Below, piece after piece: positions 9,107 to 16,752 of a DNA stretch of 64,000 bases. Made by a program: the position numbers and the translations under genes. Source of the stretch: Bacillus sp. KH172YL63 (GTDB taxonomy: Bacteria > Bacillota > Bacilli > Bacillales > Bacillaceae_B). Each line of letters opens with the position of its first letter. Within the stretch, counting starts at the first letter, position 1. The notes under the pieces are model-generated. The model made no database searches and was not told where the DNA came from. It saw only the letters and a program-made list of their open reading frames with translations. The stretch is taken from assembly GCF_011398925.1 (NCBI RefSeq), contig NZ_AP022842.1:2034001-2098000 (forward strand), written 5' to 3'.

Positions 9107-9682
9107 CTATTCGATGTCCGATTCCACATCTCCGTTCCACTCGCTCATGCCTGGCACAACATTGACCACATTGGTGAATCCTTTTTGTGATAATTGCTGC
9201 GCTGCCATGTCACTTCTGTTACCCGTACGGCACACAACATAAATCGTTTTATCTTTATTCAGTTCTTCCGCACGCTCGTCTAATTCACCAAGTGGGATGG
9301 AAACCGCTCCAGGGATGTGCTTGAAAGCATACTCAGCTTTTTCACGAACATCTACTACGACTGTATCTTCATCGCTTAGTTTGCTTGCAAGTGTTCCGTT
9401 ATCTGTCACTGCTTCATGTTTGCGTTCCAATGCATCCTCACCGCTTGATTTGCGTACGAAGTGCTTCAGGACGTCGCCTTCTTCAATCGTACCAAGGTAG
9501 TCATGGCCAGTGCTTTTCGCCCATGCCTGCAGATCTGCTTTAGAACCTTTATCTGTAGCCTGGATCTCGATTACTTGACCAGCTTCAAGATCTTTCATGG
9601 CTTTCTTTGTTTTTACGATCGGCATCGGACACGCCAATCCTTTCGCATCTAATACAAAGTTTGATTCAATCGTCTTCATCAT
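9107..9682 (-). CDS. TusA-rhodanese fusion protein (YrkF-like)
   Basis: 191 residues. A TusA domain (about 8-80) with the CPMP sulfur-carrier motif is fused to a rhodanese domain (about 95-185) with DVREKAEY and active loop CRTGNRS. The fusion joins a persulfide carrier to a sulfurtransferase, so sulfur can pass inside one chain. S. aureus CstA (not the carbon-starvation CstA) is a comparable multidomain sulfurtransferase. ATG behind GGAGG. It lies between the DsrE gene and rhodanese/MBL copy 2. Confidence 0.94.
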   Translation of the reverse strand: MMKTIESNFVLDAKGLACPMPIVKTKKAMKDLEAGQVIEIQATDKGSKADLQAWAKSTGHDYLGTIEEGDVLKHFVRKSSGEDALERKHEAVTDNGTLASKLSDEDTVVVDVREKAEYAFKHIPGAVSIPLGELDERAEELNKDKTIYVVCRTGNRSDMAAQQLSQKGFTNVVNVVPGMSEWNGDVESDIE

Positions 9683-9695
9683 GTGTAACCTCCAA

Positions 9696-9711
9696 TTACC
9701 TGTTAGGGTAT
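9696..9711 (-). promoter_or_regulatory. weak CstR-like half palindrome
   Basis: ATACCCTAACAGGTAA on the minus strand, just upstream of the ribosome site of the TusA-rhodanese gene. A very similar sequence lies at the same distance before the DsrE gene (10224-10239). No promoter hexamers frame it. Confidence 0.3.
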
Positions 9712-9729
9712 ATTTCGTTGCAAAAAAAA

Positions 9730-10209
9730 TTAGATGAACAAGTTAACATTTCCATTTTCAGCATCGGCTAGATATGCAGCAACTCCTGCATACTCAATCT
9801 CCTCGAGCAACTCATCCTTGTGCAGGCCGAGTAAGTCCATCGTCATCGTACATGCGACCAATTTAATGTCTTGTTCCTTTGCCATATCGATTAAGTCCGG
9901 TAAAGGCATCGCATTATGCTTCTTCATGACACCCTTGATCATCTTTGGTCCCATACCCATGAAGTTCATGTTGGATAATCCAAGTTTGTCAGCGCCTTTA
10001 GGCATCATTTTACCGAACATCTTTTCCATGAATCCTTTTTTCACAGGAACCATTTCTTCTTTTCTTAATGCATTCAATCCCCAAAACGTATGGAAGATCG
10101 TTACTTCGTGATCATACGCTGCAGCTCCGTTTGCGATGATGTATGCTGCCATTGCTTTATCATAATCTCCACTAAAGAGAATAATATTCGTTGTTTTTGT
10201 CTCTGACAT
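9730..10209 (-). CDS. DsrE/DsrF/DrsH-like sulfur carrier (YrkE-like)
   Basis: A 159-residue DsrE-superfamily protein. The N-terminus IILFSGDYDKAMAAYIIANG is the typical nucleotide-fold start, and the conserved Cys lies in LVACTMTMD near residue 117. These proteins accept and pass persulfide together with TusA and rhodaneses in the cytosol. Length is normal for this subfamily. ATG behind AGGAGGAG. It sits between tusA and the TusA-rhodanese fusion in one operon. Confidence 0.92.
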   Translation of the reverse strand: MSETKTTNIILFSGDYDKAMAAYIIANGAAAYDHEVTIFHTFWGLNALRKEEMVPVKKGFMEKMFGKMMPKGADKLGLSNMNFMGMGPKMIKGVMKKHNAMPLPDLIDMAKEQDIKLVACTMTMDLLGLHKDELLEEIEYAGVAAYLADAENGNVNLFI

Positions 10210-10223
10210 GTTATCTCCTCCTA

Positions 10224-10239
10224 ATTACTGTCCGGGGTA
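10224..10239 (-). promoter_or_regulatory. weak CstR-like half palindrome
   Basis: ATACCCCGGACAGTAA on the minus strand, directly before the ribosome site of the DsrE gene. It shares the ATACCC half with the stronger operators. It could be a secondary binding site or a chance remnant of gene-block duplication. Confidence 0.25.
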
Positions 10240-10258
10240 TGTTTCCCGGCAAAAAAAA

Positions 10259-10486
10259 TCAGCCTTTTTTAATCCAGAATGTGAATACATCTGCTTCTTC
10301 TGTTGATTGTACCAATTCATGACCAGTTGACTTCGCCCATGCTGTCAAGTCACTTTTTGCACCTTTATCCGTTGTTTGCACTTCCAGGATTTGACCTGAT
10401 TCAATTTCTTTGATTGCCTTTCTTGTTTTCACGATCGGCATAGGACATGCTAAACCTTTTGCGTCTAATACTTTATCTGCGTTCAT
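10259..10486 (-). CDS. tusA: TusA-family sulfur carrier
   Basis: A 75-residue TusA protein with the CPMP motif (AKGLACPMPIVKTRKA), whose Cys carries the persulfide. Its sequence closely resembles the TusA half of the fusion protein two genes downstream, suggesting duplication. Counterpart of B. subtilis YrkI. Start ATG at 10486 behind AGGAGG; a second ATG four bases upstream is out of frame. First gene of the sulfur operon. Confidence 0.95.
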   Translation of the reverse strand: MNADKVLDAKGLACPMPIVKTRKAIKEIESGQILEVQTTDKGAKSDLTAWAKSTGHELVQSTEEADVFTFWIKKG

Positions 10487-10514
10487 TCATAATTCCTCCT
10501 AAATAAAATGTATA

Positions 10515-10557
10515 ATACCTATAAGGGTATATTAGATGATATAAAAAAAGATGTCAA
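10515..10557 (-). promoter_or_regulatory. sigma-A promoter of the sulfur operon with CstR-like operator
   Basis: On the minus strand TTGACA (10552-10557), 17 bp spacer, TAATAT (10529-10534). The palindrome at 10515-10530 (plus strand ATACCTATAAGGGTAT) overlaps the -10 box and the start site. Predicted control point for tusA, dsrE, tusA-rhodanese, rhodanese/MBL and the exporter. Confidence 0.82.
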
Positions 10558-10565
10558 CCTTTTTC

Positions 10566-10826
10566 TTATCGGCTCTTCACTAATAAATTGACTGCTTCTT
10601 TCACTAGTTCTTCTGTACTTTCCCCGGTTTCTTGTGAATCTCTTACACATGCCACCAGATTCATGCTGACAATCAAGCCTACGGAACGATCCAGTGCGGT
10701 TTTGGCTGCTGAAAGCTGCGTGATGACATCTTTGCAATCTTCCCCCTGCTCCATCATCCGGACAATTCCACGGAGCTGCCCTTCAACCCGCTTAATCCGA
10801 TTTTTGATTTGTGAATTGTATTCCAT
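10566..10826 (-). CDS. cstR: CstR-type persulfide-sensing repressor (CsoR family)
   Basis: An 86-residue all-helical CsoR/RcnR-family repressor. It has exactly two cysteines, C31 (GEDCKDV) and C60 (NLVACVRD), the positions of the reactive pair in S. aureus CstR. The His that binds Cu(I) in true CsoR is Asn here (N56), which argues against copper sensing. B. subtilis YrkD is the local counterpart. It should repress the promoters at 1867-1895, 10515-10557 and its own at 10871-10899 until persulfide or polysulfide crosslinks the cysteines. ATG behind GGAGGTG. Confidence 0.93.
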   Translation of the reverse strand: MEYNSQIKNRIKRVEGQLRGIVRMMEQGEDCKDVITQLSAAKTALDRSVGLIVSMNLVACVRDSQETGESTEELVKEAVNLLVKSR

Positions 10827-10870
10827 AAAGACACCTCCAATTAGCTTGTTGTTTTCTTGCTACATGTATA

Positions 10871-10899
10871 ATAATATACCCTATAAGGTATATAGTCAA
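10871..10899 (-). promoter_or_regulatory. autoregulated sigma-A promoter of cstR
   Basis: On the minus strand TTGACT (10894-10899), 17 bp spacer, TATTAT (10871-10876). The palindrome ATACCCTATAAGGTAT (10876-10891) occupies the spacer, the same layout as at 1867-1895. Confidence 0.82.
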
Positions 10900-10983
10900 G
10901 GGGGTATTTAAATTTTTTTCAATTTGTATCTTCTTCTTTTTCAAAGAGCGTTCTCCGGGCTGAACGGGCTCCCAGTGCATAAA

Positions 10984-11017
10984 AAGAACTGATCAGCTCA
11001 ACACATGATCAGTTCTT
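10984..11017 (-). terminator. intrinsic terminator of the CstA operon
   Basis: A 12-bp stem AAGAACTGATCA / TGATCAGTTCTT with a 10-base loop. On the minus strand it is followed by a T run. It ends the transcript carrying the M24 peptidase gene. Confidence 0.85.
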
Positions 11018-11019
11018 TC

Positions 11020-12270
11020 TTATATAAGGTAAAATTCCGTTTGTCTTTTCGCCATATAATGAAGGCGATCCTGTATAAAGGCGACGGGCTCTTCGAGGAA
11101 AATAGGTACAACCTGGTCCCATTCGGGCACATATTGTCTTATATTGAATTCCATCGCGTAGCATGTATCTGCGGTAAGCGACAAATCTCCTTTAATGGGC
11201 ACATCTCCCTGTTGGTCGTATAATCCGATCAGTGCCCCTGCTTCATGACAATGATACCCGAGGGGGTGGGAATATAGCATTGCTTTGATTTCTTCCTGAG
11301 CGGCCGTTTTCATTACTTCATCAAAAATTTCATTCCCTGTCCTTCCCACCTTCATTTCTCCTGCGACAATGTCTTCAAATCTCACTGCAGTTTCAAGGGC
11401 TGATTGCAGACCTCTCGGCGCATCTTCCTCACCCGGGTGAAGCACATAAGCAAGCTGCTGGGTGTCTGTTGCAAGACCAAGATATCTGATACCGAAATCC
11501 AAATGAATGATATCCCCCCATCGAATGATCTCCCCTTCCAAACGATCCATTGCAGCACCTCTTCTCTGGATATCCACTGTCGGATAAAAAGAGGTTTCCA
11601 ATCCTTTATCGAGTACCCTCTGCCGTATCCACTCGACGACATCCTCTGTCGTAGTAATACCCGGGTGAATCACTTCACTTGATAAAGCCTCCCCTGCTAT
11701 TTTCCTTGCGAGTTCAGCAATGGCCGGGTAAGCCGTCAACTCCTTGGAGGATCTGACAGACAGCCAATCAACAATGAGCGACTGAGCTGAAACGAATGTG
11801 TGAGCGTAATCAGAAAGCAGGACATCCAATTGCTGATAATTGGAATGGCTCAGACCGTCACATACAGCAAATGTTGAAGAATAATTCAATCCGATGGTAT
11901 CGGGATTCATTTCTTTTACCAATCTCCTTAAACATTCCCATTGATCACATTCTGACGGCACCCAGATCCGTTCATAAAAAGGTTCGAAATTCGGATTTTG
12001 GTGAATGACCGATCTGTTCAGTTCTCCATCATGCATATGAAAAACAAGGATGGTGAGCCTTCCTGATCCATCAATCCCTGAAGGATAGAGGGTTTTTAAA
12101 ATGGGATCTTCATTATATTCCCTGCCGATGATGATCCACATATCAAGATTGTGCTTTTTCATCATGGATGGCAAAAGGGTGTTGAGCCGGTGAAACAACC
12201 ATCGATTTTGGGTTTCTTCCCTTTTCTTTATTGAAAGAACGCCCGACATTCCTGACTGTTGGTGAAGCAT
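11020..12270 (-). CDS. M24-family metallopeptidase homologue (aminopeptidase P type)
   Basis: 416 residues. An N-terminal creatinase-like domain (about 20-170) is followed by a pita-bread M24 domain, with metal-ligand candidates in HLDFGIRYLG, SHPLGYHCHEAG and a late Glu in AMEFNI. Similar proteins are annotated as Xaa-Pro aminopeptidases; the specificity here is unknown. The start at 12270 is chosen because GGGAGATG lies just upstream. It is probably the last gene of the cstA / CC-protein / ArsA operon, 96 bp behind the ATPase gene. Confidence 0.85.
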   Translation of the reverse strand: MLHQQSGMSGVLSIKKREETQNRWLFHRLNTLLPSMMKKHNLDMWIIIGREYNEDPILKTLYPSGIDGSGRLTILVFHMHDGELNRSVIHQNPNFEPFYERIWVPSECDQWECLRRLVKEMNPDTIGLNYSSTFAVCDGLSHSNYQQLDVLLSDYAHTFVSAQSLIVDWLSVRSSKELTAYPAIAELARKIAGEALSSEVIHPGITTTEDVVEWIRQRVLDKGLETSFYPTVDIQRRGAAMDRLEGEIIRWGDIIHLDFGIRYLGLATDTQQLAYVLHPGEEDAPRGLQSALETAVRFEDIVAGEMKVGRTGNEIFDEVMKTAAQEEIKAMLYSHPLGYHCHEAGALIGLYDQQGDVPIKGDLSLTADTCYAMEFNIRQYVPEWDQVVPIFLEEPVAFIQDRLHYMAKRQTEFYLI

Positions 12271-12366
12271 TCTATCATCTCCCATTGATCACTGTTCAAT
12301 GATTACTTCGACAAAAGCAGGCATCATCCCTTTTGAATAAACCAATAAAGATGCACATCGATGAAG

Positions 12367-13311
12367 TTAGATCATGACTTCTTTTTGAAGATAACCGGCG
12401 AATCTCTCGAGATGCTGTATGGAATAGATATCCTCTTCCATCAGTGGAATCCGGTACAATTGCTGAGAAGTGAATGTATTCTCCATTAATTCCAGGTACA
12501 CTTCTTCCTGTGCTTTCCGTTTTTTCAAAAAGCCCCCGTCAGCATCCTCTGGCAGGATTTTATTGATGACCAATCCACCGATATGCAATGAATGGCGTGA
12601 CATCATGTCGATCGCTTTTTGGGTTTCAAGAATTGGAAGCCTTTCAGGGATGAGCACAAAAATGAATCCTGTCTTTTTATGATCCAGTAAGATGGATCGA
12701 ACTCTCGAGAACTTTTCCCGCCGTTGCTGTAATACGTCGAATATCGGATCTTCCACCGGTTCGCCGTCATTGAGGAGCTGAGAATAGTTTTTATTGGTTT
12801 TCCTCCTTCTTTCAATCATCCCGTCCATCCATACCCCCATCAGTTCGGGAAGTGTCAATAAACGGATAGTATGTCCGGTTGGAGCAGTGTCAAAAATGAT
12901 TTTATCAAACTCCGAACTTTCCTCAAGAATGATGGAGACGATGCGATCGAAAAGGGCGGCTTCCTCGGCACCCGGTGCAGAAGCAGCCATATCGATCTGA
13001 CGATGCACTTCATCTATCATCGTGGCTTTGACCATCCCCTTCAGGTTACCTTTCACCCCTTCGATATAAAGCCGTGTTTCTGTTTCGGGATTGATTTCAA
13101 CCCCCCACAAATGATCCCTTAATGATGTCTTATCCCCCTGGATGTCCTGGTGGAAAATATCTCCCAGATTATGGGCAGGGTCAGTGGAAACGATTAGCGT
13201 CTTTTTCCCCGCTTTCGCAAACATCACGGCTAAAGCCGATGCAGTCGTCGATTTCCCGACGCCGCCTTTTCCACCTACAAAGATAATAGACTGTTGATTG
13301 AGATCATGCAT
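12367..13311 (-). CDS. ArsA/GET3-family ATPase
   Basis: A 314-residue single-domain ATPase: deviant Walker A GGKGGVGKST near residues 13-22, switch I STDPAHNLGD, and switch II DTAPTGHTIRLL. The family includes arsenite-pump ATPases and the tail-anchored-protein chaperone Get3. No arsenical resistance gene is nearby and no metal-binding Cys triad is seen. It follows a small CC-ending protein and cstA, a linkage that suggests a role with a membrane partner rather than arsenic export (inference). The ATG at 13311 has AAGGAG 8 bases upstream; TTG at 13314 is the alternative. Confidence 0.88.
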   Translation of the reverse strand: MHDLNQQSIIFVGGKGGVGKSTTASALAVMFAKAGKKTLIVSTDPAHNLGDIFHQDIQGDKTSLRDHLWGVEINPETETRLYIEGVKGNLKGMVKATMIDEVHRQIDMAASAPGAEEAALFDRIVSIILEESSEFDKIIFDTAPTGHTIRLLTLPELMGVWMDGMIERRRKTNKNYSQLLNDGEPVEDPIFDVLQQRREKFSRVRSILLDHKKTGFIFVLIPERLPILETQKAIDMMSRHSLHIGGLVINKILPEDADGGFLKKRKAQEEVYLELMENTFTSQQLYRIPLMEEDIYSIQHLERFAGYLQKEVMI

Positions 13312-13335
13312 CAAGCTCTCTCCTTTCTCTTCCTG

Positions 13336-13605
13336 TCAGCAGCATCTGATTCCGTCCAATGGAGAATGCTCCATCCCCATCCGGATATGCCAGTCGTGAA
13401 ATTTTTCAATCATATAAGGGTAGAGTTCGAGTGTATAGTAGTACACAGGATTGGGGATCCCGATCATATCGGAATAAAGCAAAAGTAGAAAAAGATCATC
13501 TTCATCCCTCAGTTCCCGGGCTATTTCCGTTTTGTGGGGAAGTCGGATGATTTCATCATAAAGCTCGATCACCTGCTTGAATCTTTCCTTCAAAGATGTT
13601 TCCAT
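13336..13605 (-). CDS. small protein ending in Cys-Cys (cory-CC-star type)
   Basis: 89 residues, largely helical, acidic and aromatic in the middle (LYSDMIGIPNPVYYYTLELY), ending GIRCC-stop. Two C-terminal cysteines immediately before the stop are the hallmark of the family named cory-CC-star protein, whose function is unknown. It lies between cstA (60 bp upstream) and the ArsA-like ATPase (24 bp downstream) with a strong AAGGAGG site. The exposed CC tail could be a ligand or handle for the ATPase (inference). Confidence 0.85.
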   Translation of the reverse strand: METSLKERFKQVIELYDEIIRLPHKTEIARELRDEDDLFLLLLYSDMIGIPNPVYYYTLELYPYMIEKFHDWHIRMGMEHSPLDGIRCC

Positions 13606-13664
13606 CTCATTTCCTCCTTAACATGCAGTATATAAAGAAGGGACCCAATTTGAGTCCCCCTTGA

Positions 13665-15404
13665 TTACGCTGAGAATTGGGAAGGGTCATCACCCTTTTT
13701 AGACAAGGACGAGGCTGCAGTGATTAAGATCCACAGAGTGAATATCAAAATAATGCTTCCAAAGATGAATAGCAGCATATTCCCTTCTGACTCTCCTGTG
13801 CCGGACCATTCAAACACGACTTGATGAATCATGGCCCATAGTGTCATGAACATAAGGAAAAGCATTGGGATTAATGTAACAAAGTAATTTCGTCCTTGCC
13901 GTTTCAGCCAGATGGTGATCAAAAGCAGACTGATCCCGGCAAGTAACTGGTTGGATGTGCCAAACAGCGGCCATAGGAGGTATCCCCCTGAACCGAAACC
14001 TTTCGGACCTTGTGGTAAGAGGGTAAGTGCCGCACTGGATACGACAGCCACCGATGTCGCAACATGAGCTTTGGTTAACGGTCGAACCTTATATTCTTCA
14101 CCCAGCTCTGAAATGATATAACGCATCAAACGGACAGATGAGTCTAATGTAGTCGCTGCAAAGCTTACAATGATGACAGAAACGATCGTCGCAGCAATAT
14201 CGGCAGGAATGCCAACCCCTGTCGCAAGTTGGCCGGCACCTTTGATGAATACCCCCAGGCCTGCCCCGCTTGCTGCTGCAAATCCGCTGTATGTTGCTTT
14301 GAATTCAGCCACATTAGGGAAAAACGTGATACAGGCAATGATGGCGATCAATGCAAGTGCACCCTCTCCCACTGCACCGAGATAGCCGACAAAGCGGGCA
14401 TCTGTTTCATTATCGAGCTGTTTGGATGATGTGCCTGAAGAAACGAGGCCGTGGAAGCCGGAAATGGCACCGCATGCGATTGTAATAAATAATAACGGGA
14501 ACCATGAGACATCTGCGGATGAATTTGTCATTGGCGCAGTGATTTCAGGATTTGTAAATAATAGCCCCAGATAGAGCAGGCCCAGACCAACGATCAATTG
14601 ATGTGAATTGATATAGTCACGCGGCTGCAATAACTTCCAAACCGGAAGGATCGAAGCGATGTACACATAGATCATTAATATGACAATCCAAACCATGAAT
14701 GCCATACTGGTCGAACTTAATCCGAAAAGGGATGATGCTTCCTGTCCCCCGAAATACCGGACTAAATCGATCTGGAGAAATTCTACCCTGCTTGCGATGA
14801 CTGCAGAGGCATACATGACGGCAAGGGCGATGACTGAAGGTAACAACATACTGCCATTTCGCTTATACACCGAATAGCCGATCCAGACTGCAAGTGGTAT
14901 CTGGATGAATACAGATAGGACGCTGGCCGGAAATGTAATGAACAGGTTCGCAATGACCCATGCAAATACGGCATTGACCATTAAGACCAGAATGAGAATT
15001 ATGAATAAGAACAACACCTTGGCTCTTTTTCCGATCAGTTTATTGGCTAATGATCCTACAGATTGTCCTTTATTTCGAACCGACAGGACAAGGGTTCCGA
15101 AATCATGCACCCCTGCTGCAAACACAGTACCAAGGATGACCCACAGGAATGCCGGTAGCCATCCCCAATAGACAGCGATTGCCGGACCGACGATCGGTGC
15201 AGCCCCTGCCACGGAGGTGAAATGATGCCCCCAGAGGACAAATTTATTTGTCGGGACAAAATCCACCCCGTCTTTGTATTGATGAGCAGGCGTCACATAA
15301 TTTGGATCCAGTCTGTACACTCTTTCTGCAATCAGCTTGGAGTAGTACTTATACCCCAAAATAAATACGATGCCCCCCATTACCGCAAGCCATATTCCAC
15401 TCAA
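13665..15404 (-). CDS. cstA: carbon starvation protein CstA (pyruvate/peptide transporter family)
   Basis: 579 residues with about 15 hydrophobic helices. Family motifs include GHHFTSVAGAAPIVGPAIAV near residue 60, GTVFAAGVHDFGTLVLS, and the later AATTLDSSVRLMRY. CstA proteins import pyruvate or peptides under carbon limitation. Length matches the short Bacillus type. The start is TTG with GGGAGGG upstream. A cre-like box (15429-15442) fits catabolite repression. First gene of the operon with the CC protein, ArsA-like ATPase and M24 peptidase. Confidence 0.94.
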   Translation of the reverse strand: MSGIWLAVMGGIVFILGYKYYSKLIAERVYRLDPNYVTPAHQYKDGVDFVPTNKFVLWGHHFTSVAGAAPIVGPAIAVYWGWLPAFLWVILGTVFAAGVHDFGTLVLSVRNKGQSVGSLANKLIGKRAKVLFLFIILILVLMVNAVFAWVIANLFITFPASVLSVFIQIPLAVWIGYSVYKRNGSMLLPSVIALAVMYASAVIASRVEFLQIDLVRYFGGQEASSLFGLSSTSMAFMVWIVILMIYVYIASILPVWKLLQPRDYINSHQLIVGLGLLYLGLLFTNPEITAPMTNSSADVSWFPLLFITIACGAISGFHGLVSSGTSSKQLDNETDARFVGYLGAVGEGALALIAIIACITFFPNVAEFKATYSGFAAASGAGLGVFIKGAGQLATGVGIPADIAATIVSVIIVSFAATTLDSSVRLMRYIISELGEEYKVRPLTKAHVATSVAVVSSAALTLLPQGPKGFGSGGYLLWPLFGTSNQLLAGISLLLITIWLKRQGRNYFVTLIPMLFLMFMTLWAMIHQVVFEWSGTGESEGNMLLFIFGSIILIFTLWILITAASSLSKKGDDPSQFSA

Positions 15405-15428
15405 AAAAAATCCCTCCCGTTAAAATGA

Positions 15429-15442
15429 TATAAGCGCTTCAA
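15429..15442 (-). promoter_or_regulatory. cre-like catabolite repression site before cstA
   Basis: The perfect palindromic core AAGCGCTT lies 25-38 bases upstream of the cstA start, but the flanks match the CcpA consensus only partly. In B. subtilis cstA is under catabolite control, so the site is plausible. Confidence 0.5.
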
Positions 15443-15537
15443 ATATAGTCTGAATTTTTAGAATGTACACGCTTACTACATTTTACAATGGGATATTATG
15501 GATTACAATATGCATTTTACATGAATGAACAATAAAA

Positions 15538-15568
15538 AAAGTACGGATTCACTCAGAACCCGCACTTT
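15538..15568 (-). terminator. intrinsic terminator of the Spo0M-like gene
   Basis: Stem AAAGTGCGGGTTC / GAATCCGTACTTT (minus strand, two mismatches or wobbles) followed by a T run. It lies directly after the Spo0M-like stop codon. Confidence 0.8.
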
Positions 15569-15571
15569 TCA

Positions 15572-15979
15572 TTACCTTACATGGATGCTGTCTTCATCTG
15601 TCGGATCGACTGCCTGTGGAATATCGACCCTCGTCCTCAGGATGGTTTGATCGGTATCAGTCGTTTTAGGATGATCCATCTTGGTTGGAAATTCGAAATT
15701 GAACCTCTTTTCCTCACCTGAAAGGATGGTACCGATATGATCAATGGAGATGGTGTCCAACTCTTTTTCGTGATAAGAAAAGTCACTGTCTTTCTTGTCC
15801 TCTTCATATTTATGAAGAAGCAGTAATTCTATCTCGTTGATGGGCTGATCTGCCATCCCGCCCTTTAAAACGACTTCCCCGATAATCCGGTCACCTGAAG
15901 AAATTTCCGGTGTATGCACAATGGTATCTACTTTTACATGGCCGATCCCGATGCTGGATAAAAATTTATTGATCATCAT
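15572..15979 (-). CDS. Spo0M-like protein, half length
   Basis: 135 residues beginning MMINKFLSSIGIGHVKVDT, the characteristic Spo0M start, followed by an arrestin-like beta-sandwich with GEVVLKGG and IDHIGTILSGEE. B. subtilis Spo0M has about 258 residues; this protein stops after the N-terminal arrestin-like domain, with a normal stop codon and terminator. It may be a natural short form or an old truncation. Spo0M influences sporulation onset and cell division. Start ATG behind AAGGGGG. Confidence 0.82.
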   Translation of the reverse strand: MMINKFLSSIGIGHVKVDTIVHTPEISSGDRIIGEVVLKGGMADQPINEIELLLLHKYEEDKKDSDFSYHEKELDTISIDHIGTILSGEEKRFNFEFPTKMDHPKTTDTDQTILRTRVDIPQAVDPTDEDSIHVR

Positions 15980-16102
15980 AAAGCCCCCTTATGTACTGTG
16001 TCTTCTTATCGTATCAATTTCCCCTCTTCATCGTCTACTCCCACATATTTTGCCAGTATCATGCAAATAATATGTTGGAAATGATGATAAGGAGGAATGA
16101 AC

Positions 16103-16426
16103 TTGAAGAAAATAATTTATTCAATCATGGCGGTGTGTGTGCTCAGCCTCGGTGTATGTGGCAGCGTTGAAGCAGTAGGACAGAACACAGAGCAAAAGGT
16201 GAATTTAACGGCCGAACAAAAAGCCGAGCTTGGCAAATTACATGACCAGATGTTCGCCACAAAGAAAGAACTCGTGAAAAAATATGTCGAGTACGGTGTG
16301 TTTTCAAAAGAGCAGGGAGATAAAGTGCTTGCGATGATGGAAGAGAAACACAAAAAGTTAAAAGAAAACGGCTATATGATGAGATGGCATCCCCATCATG
16401 GCAAAAAACTTGATATGAAAGAATGA
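16103..16426 (+). CDS. DUF2680 (YckD-like) exported protein
   Basis: 107 residues with a signal peptide (about 1-24), then a charged helical region with LTAEQKAELGKLHDQMFATKKELVKKYVEYG and a His-rich tail (RWHPHHGKK; shown in parts). The DUF2680/YckD family is small, secreted and of unknown function. The ribosome site decides the start: GGAGG (16091-16095) is 7 bases from TTG at 16103 but only 1 base from the ATG at 16097, so TTG is preferred. Confidence 0.85.
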   Translation: MKKIIYSIMAVCVLSLGVCGSVEAVGQNTEQKVNLTAEQKAELGKLHDQMFATKKELVKKYVEYGVFSKEQGDKVLAMMEEKHKKLKENGYMMRWHPHHGKKLDMKE

Positions 16427-16433
16427 AATAGAA

Positions 16434-16752
16434 GAGGTTGGGACATAACGATGCTCTCATTCTCAAAACCCGAACTGTAAAAAATGCTATTCTTTTGATA
16501 TGCCGCTGTTGATTTCCGTGCAAGGCTTCGCTTTCCTCGGGCGGCGGTGAGCCTCCTCGTCGCTATTCGCTCCTGCGGGGTCTCACCTACCCCGCTTTTC
16601 CCTTAGGAGTCTCCGCCTTGCACTCCAATCAACAGCTGGAACCTGCTAAATACATATAAGAAGTGATAGCTAAAAAAATCCGAACGGAGTAGATTTACGA
16701 TAAATCACTCGTTCGGATTTTCTGTTTACGAGCACCGTTTTATCCCAACCCC
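16434..16752. repeat. nested-palindrome interspersed repeat, copy 1
   Basis: Outer inverted ends GGTTGGGACATAA and TTTTATCCCAACC, an inner core 16505-16636 bounded by GCTGTTGATT and AATCAACAGC, and within it a second pair GTGCAAGG / CCTTGCAC. A terminator-like hairpin (16674-16721) lies between core and right end. The core is nearly identical to copy 2 at 48204-48334. No transposase is encoded, and the layout resembles non-autonomous repeats common between Bacillaceae genes. The right end touches the stop of the threonine aldolase gene. Confidence 0.85.
16674..16721. terminator. hairpin within repeat copy 1
   Basis: A 12-bp stem AAAATCCGAACG / CGTTCGGATTTT, T-rich on both sides. It probably ends the threonine aldolase transcript (-). 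The same hairpin is conserved in repeat copy 2. Confidence 0.7.

Noticed and set aside
10566..10826. Copper-sensing CsoR assignment
   Set aside because: The Cu(I)-ligand His of CsoR is Asn here, no copper exporter or chaperone is nearby, and all linked genes handle sulfane sulfur.
12367..13311. Arsenical-resistance ATPase assignment
   Set aside because: Single ATPase domain, no metal-binding Cys triad and no arsB, arsC or arsR nearby; context points to CstA and the CC-ending protein instead.
16143..16523. Minus-strand frame of 126 codons over the DUF2680 gene and repeat copy 1
   Set aside because: It is the shadow of a clear plus-strand gene with signal peptide and ribosome site, and its start lies in the repeat.
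16434..16752. Insertion sequence
   Set aside because: Inverted ends are present but no transposase frame is encoded and no target-site duplication was evident, so it is listed as a non-autonomous repeat.
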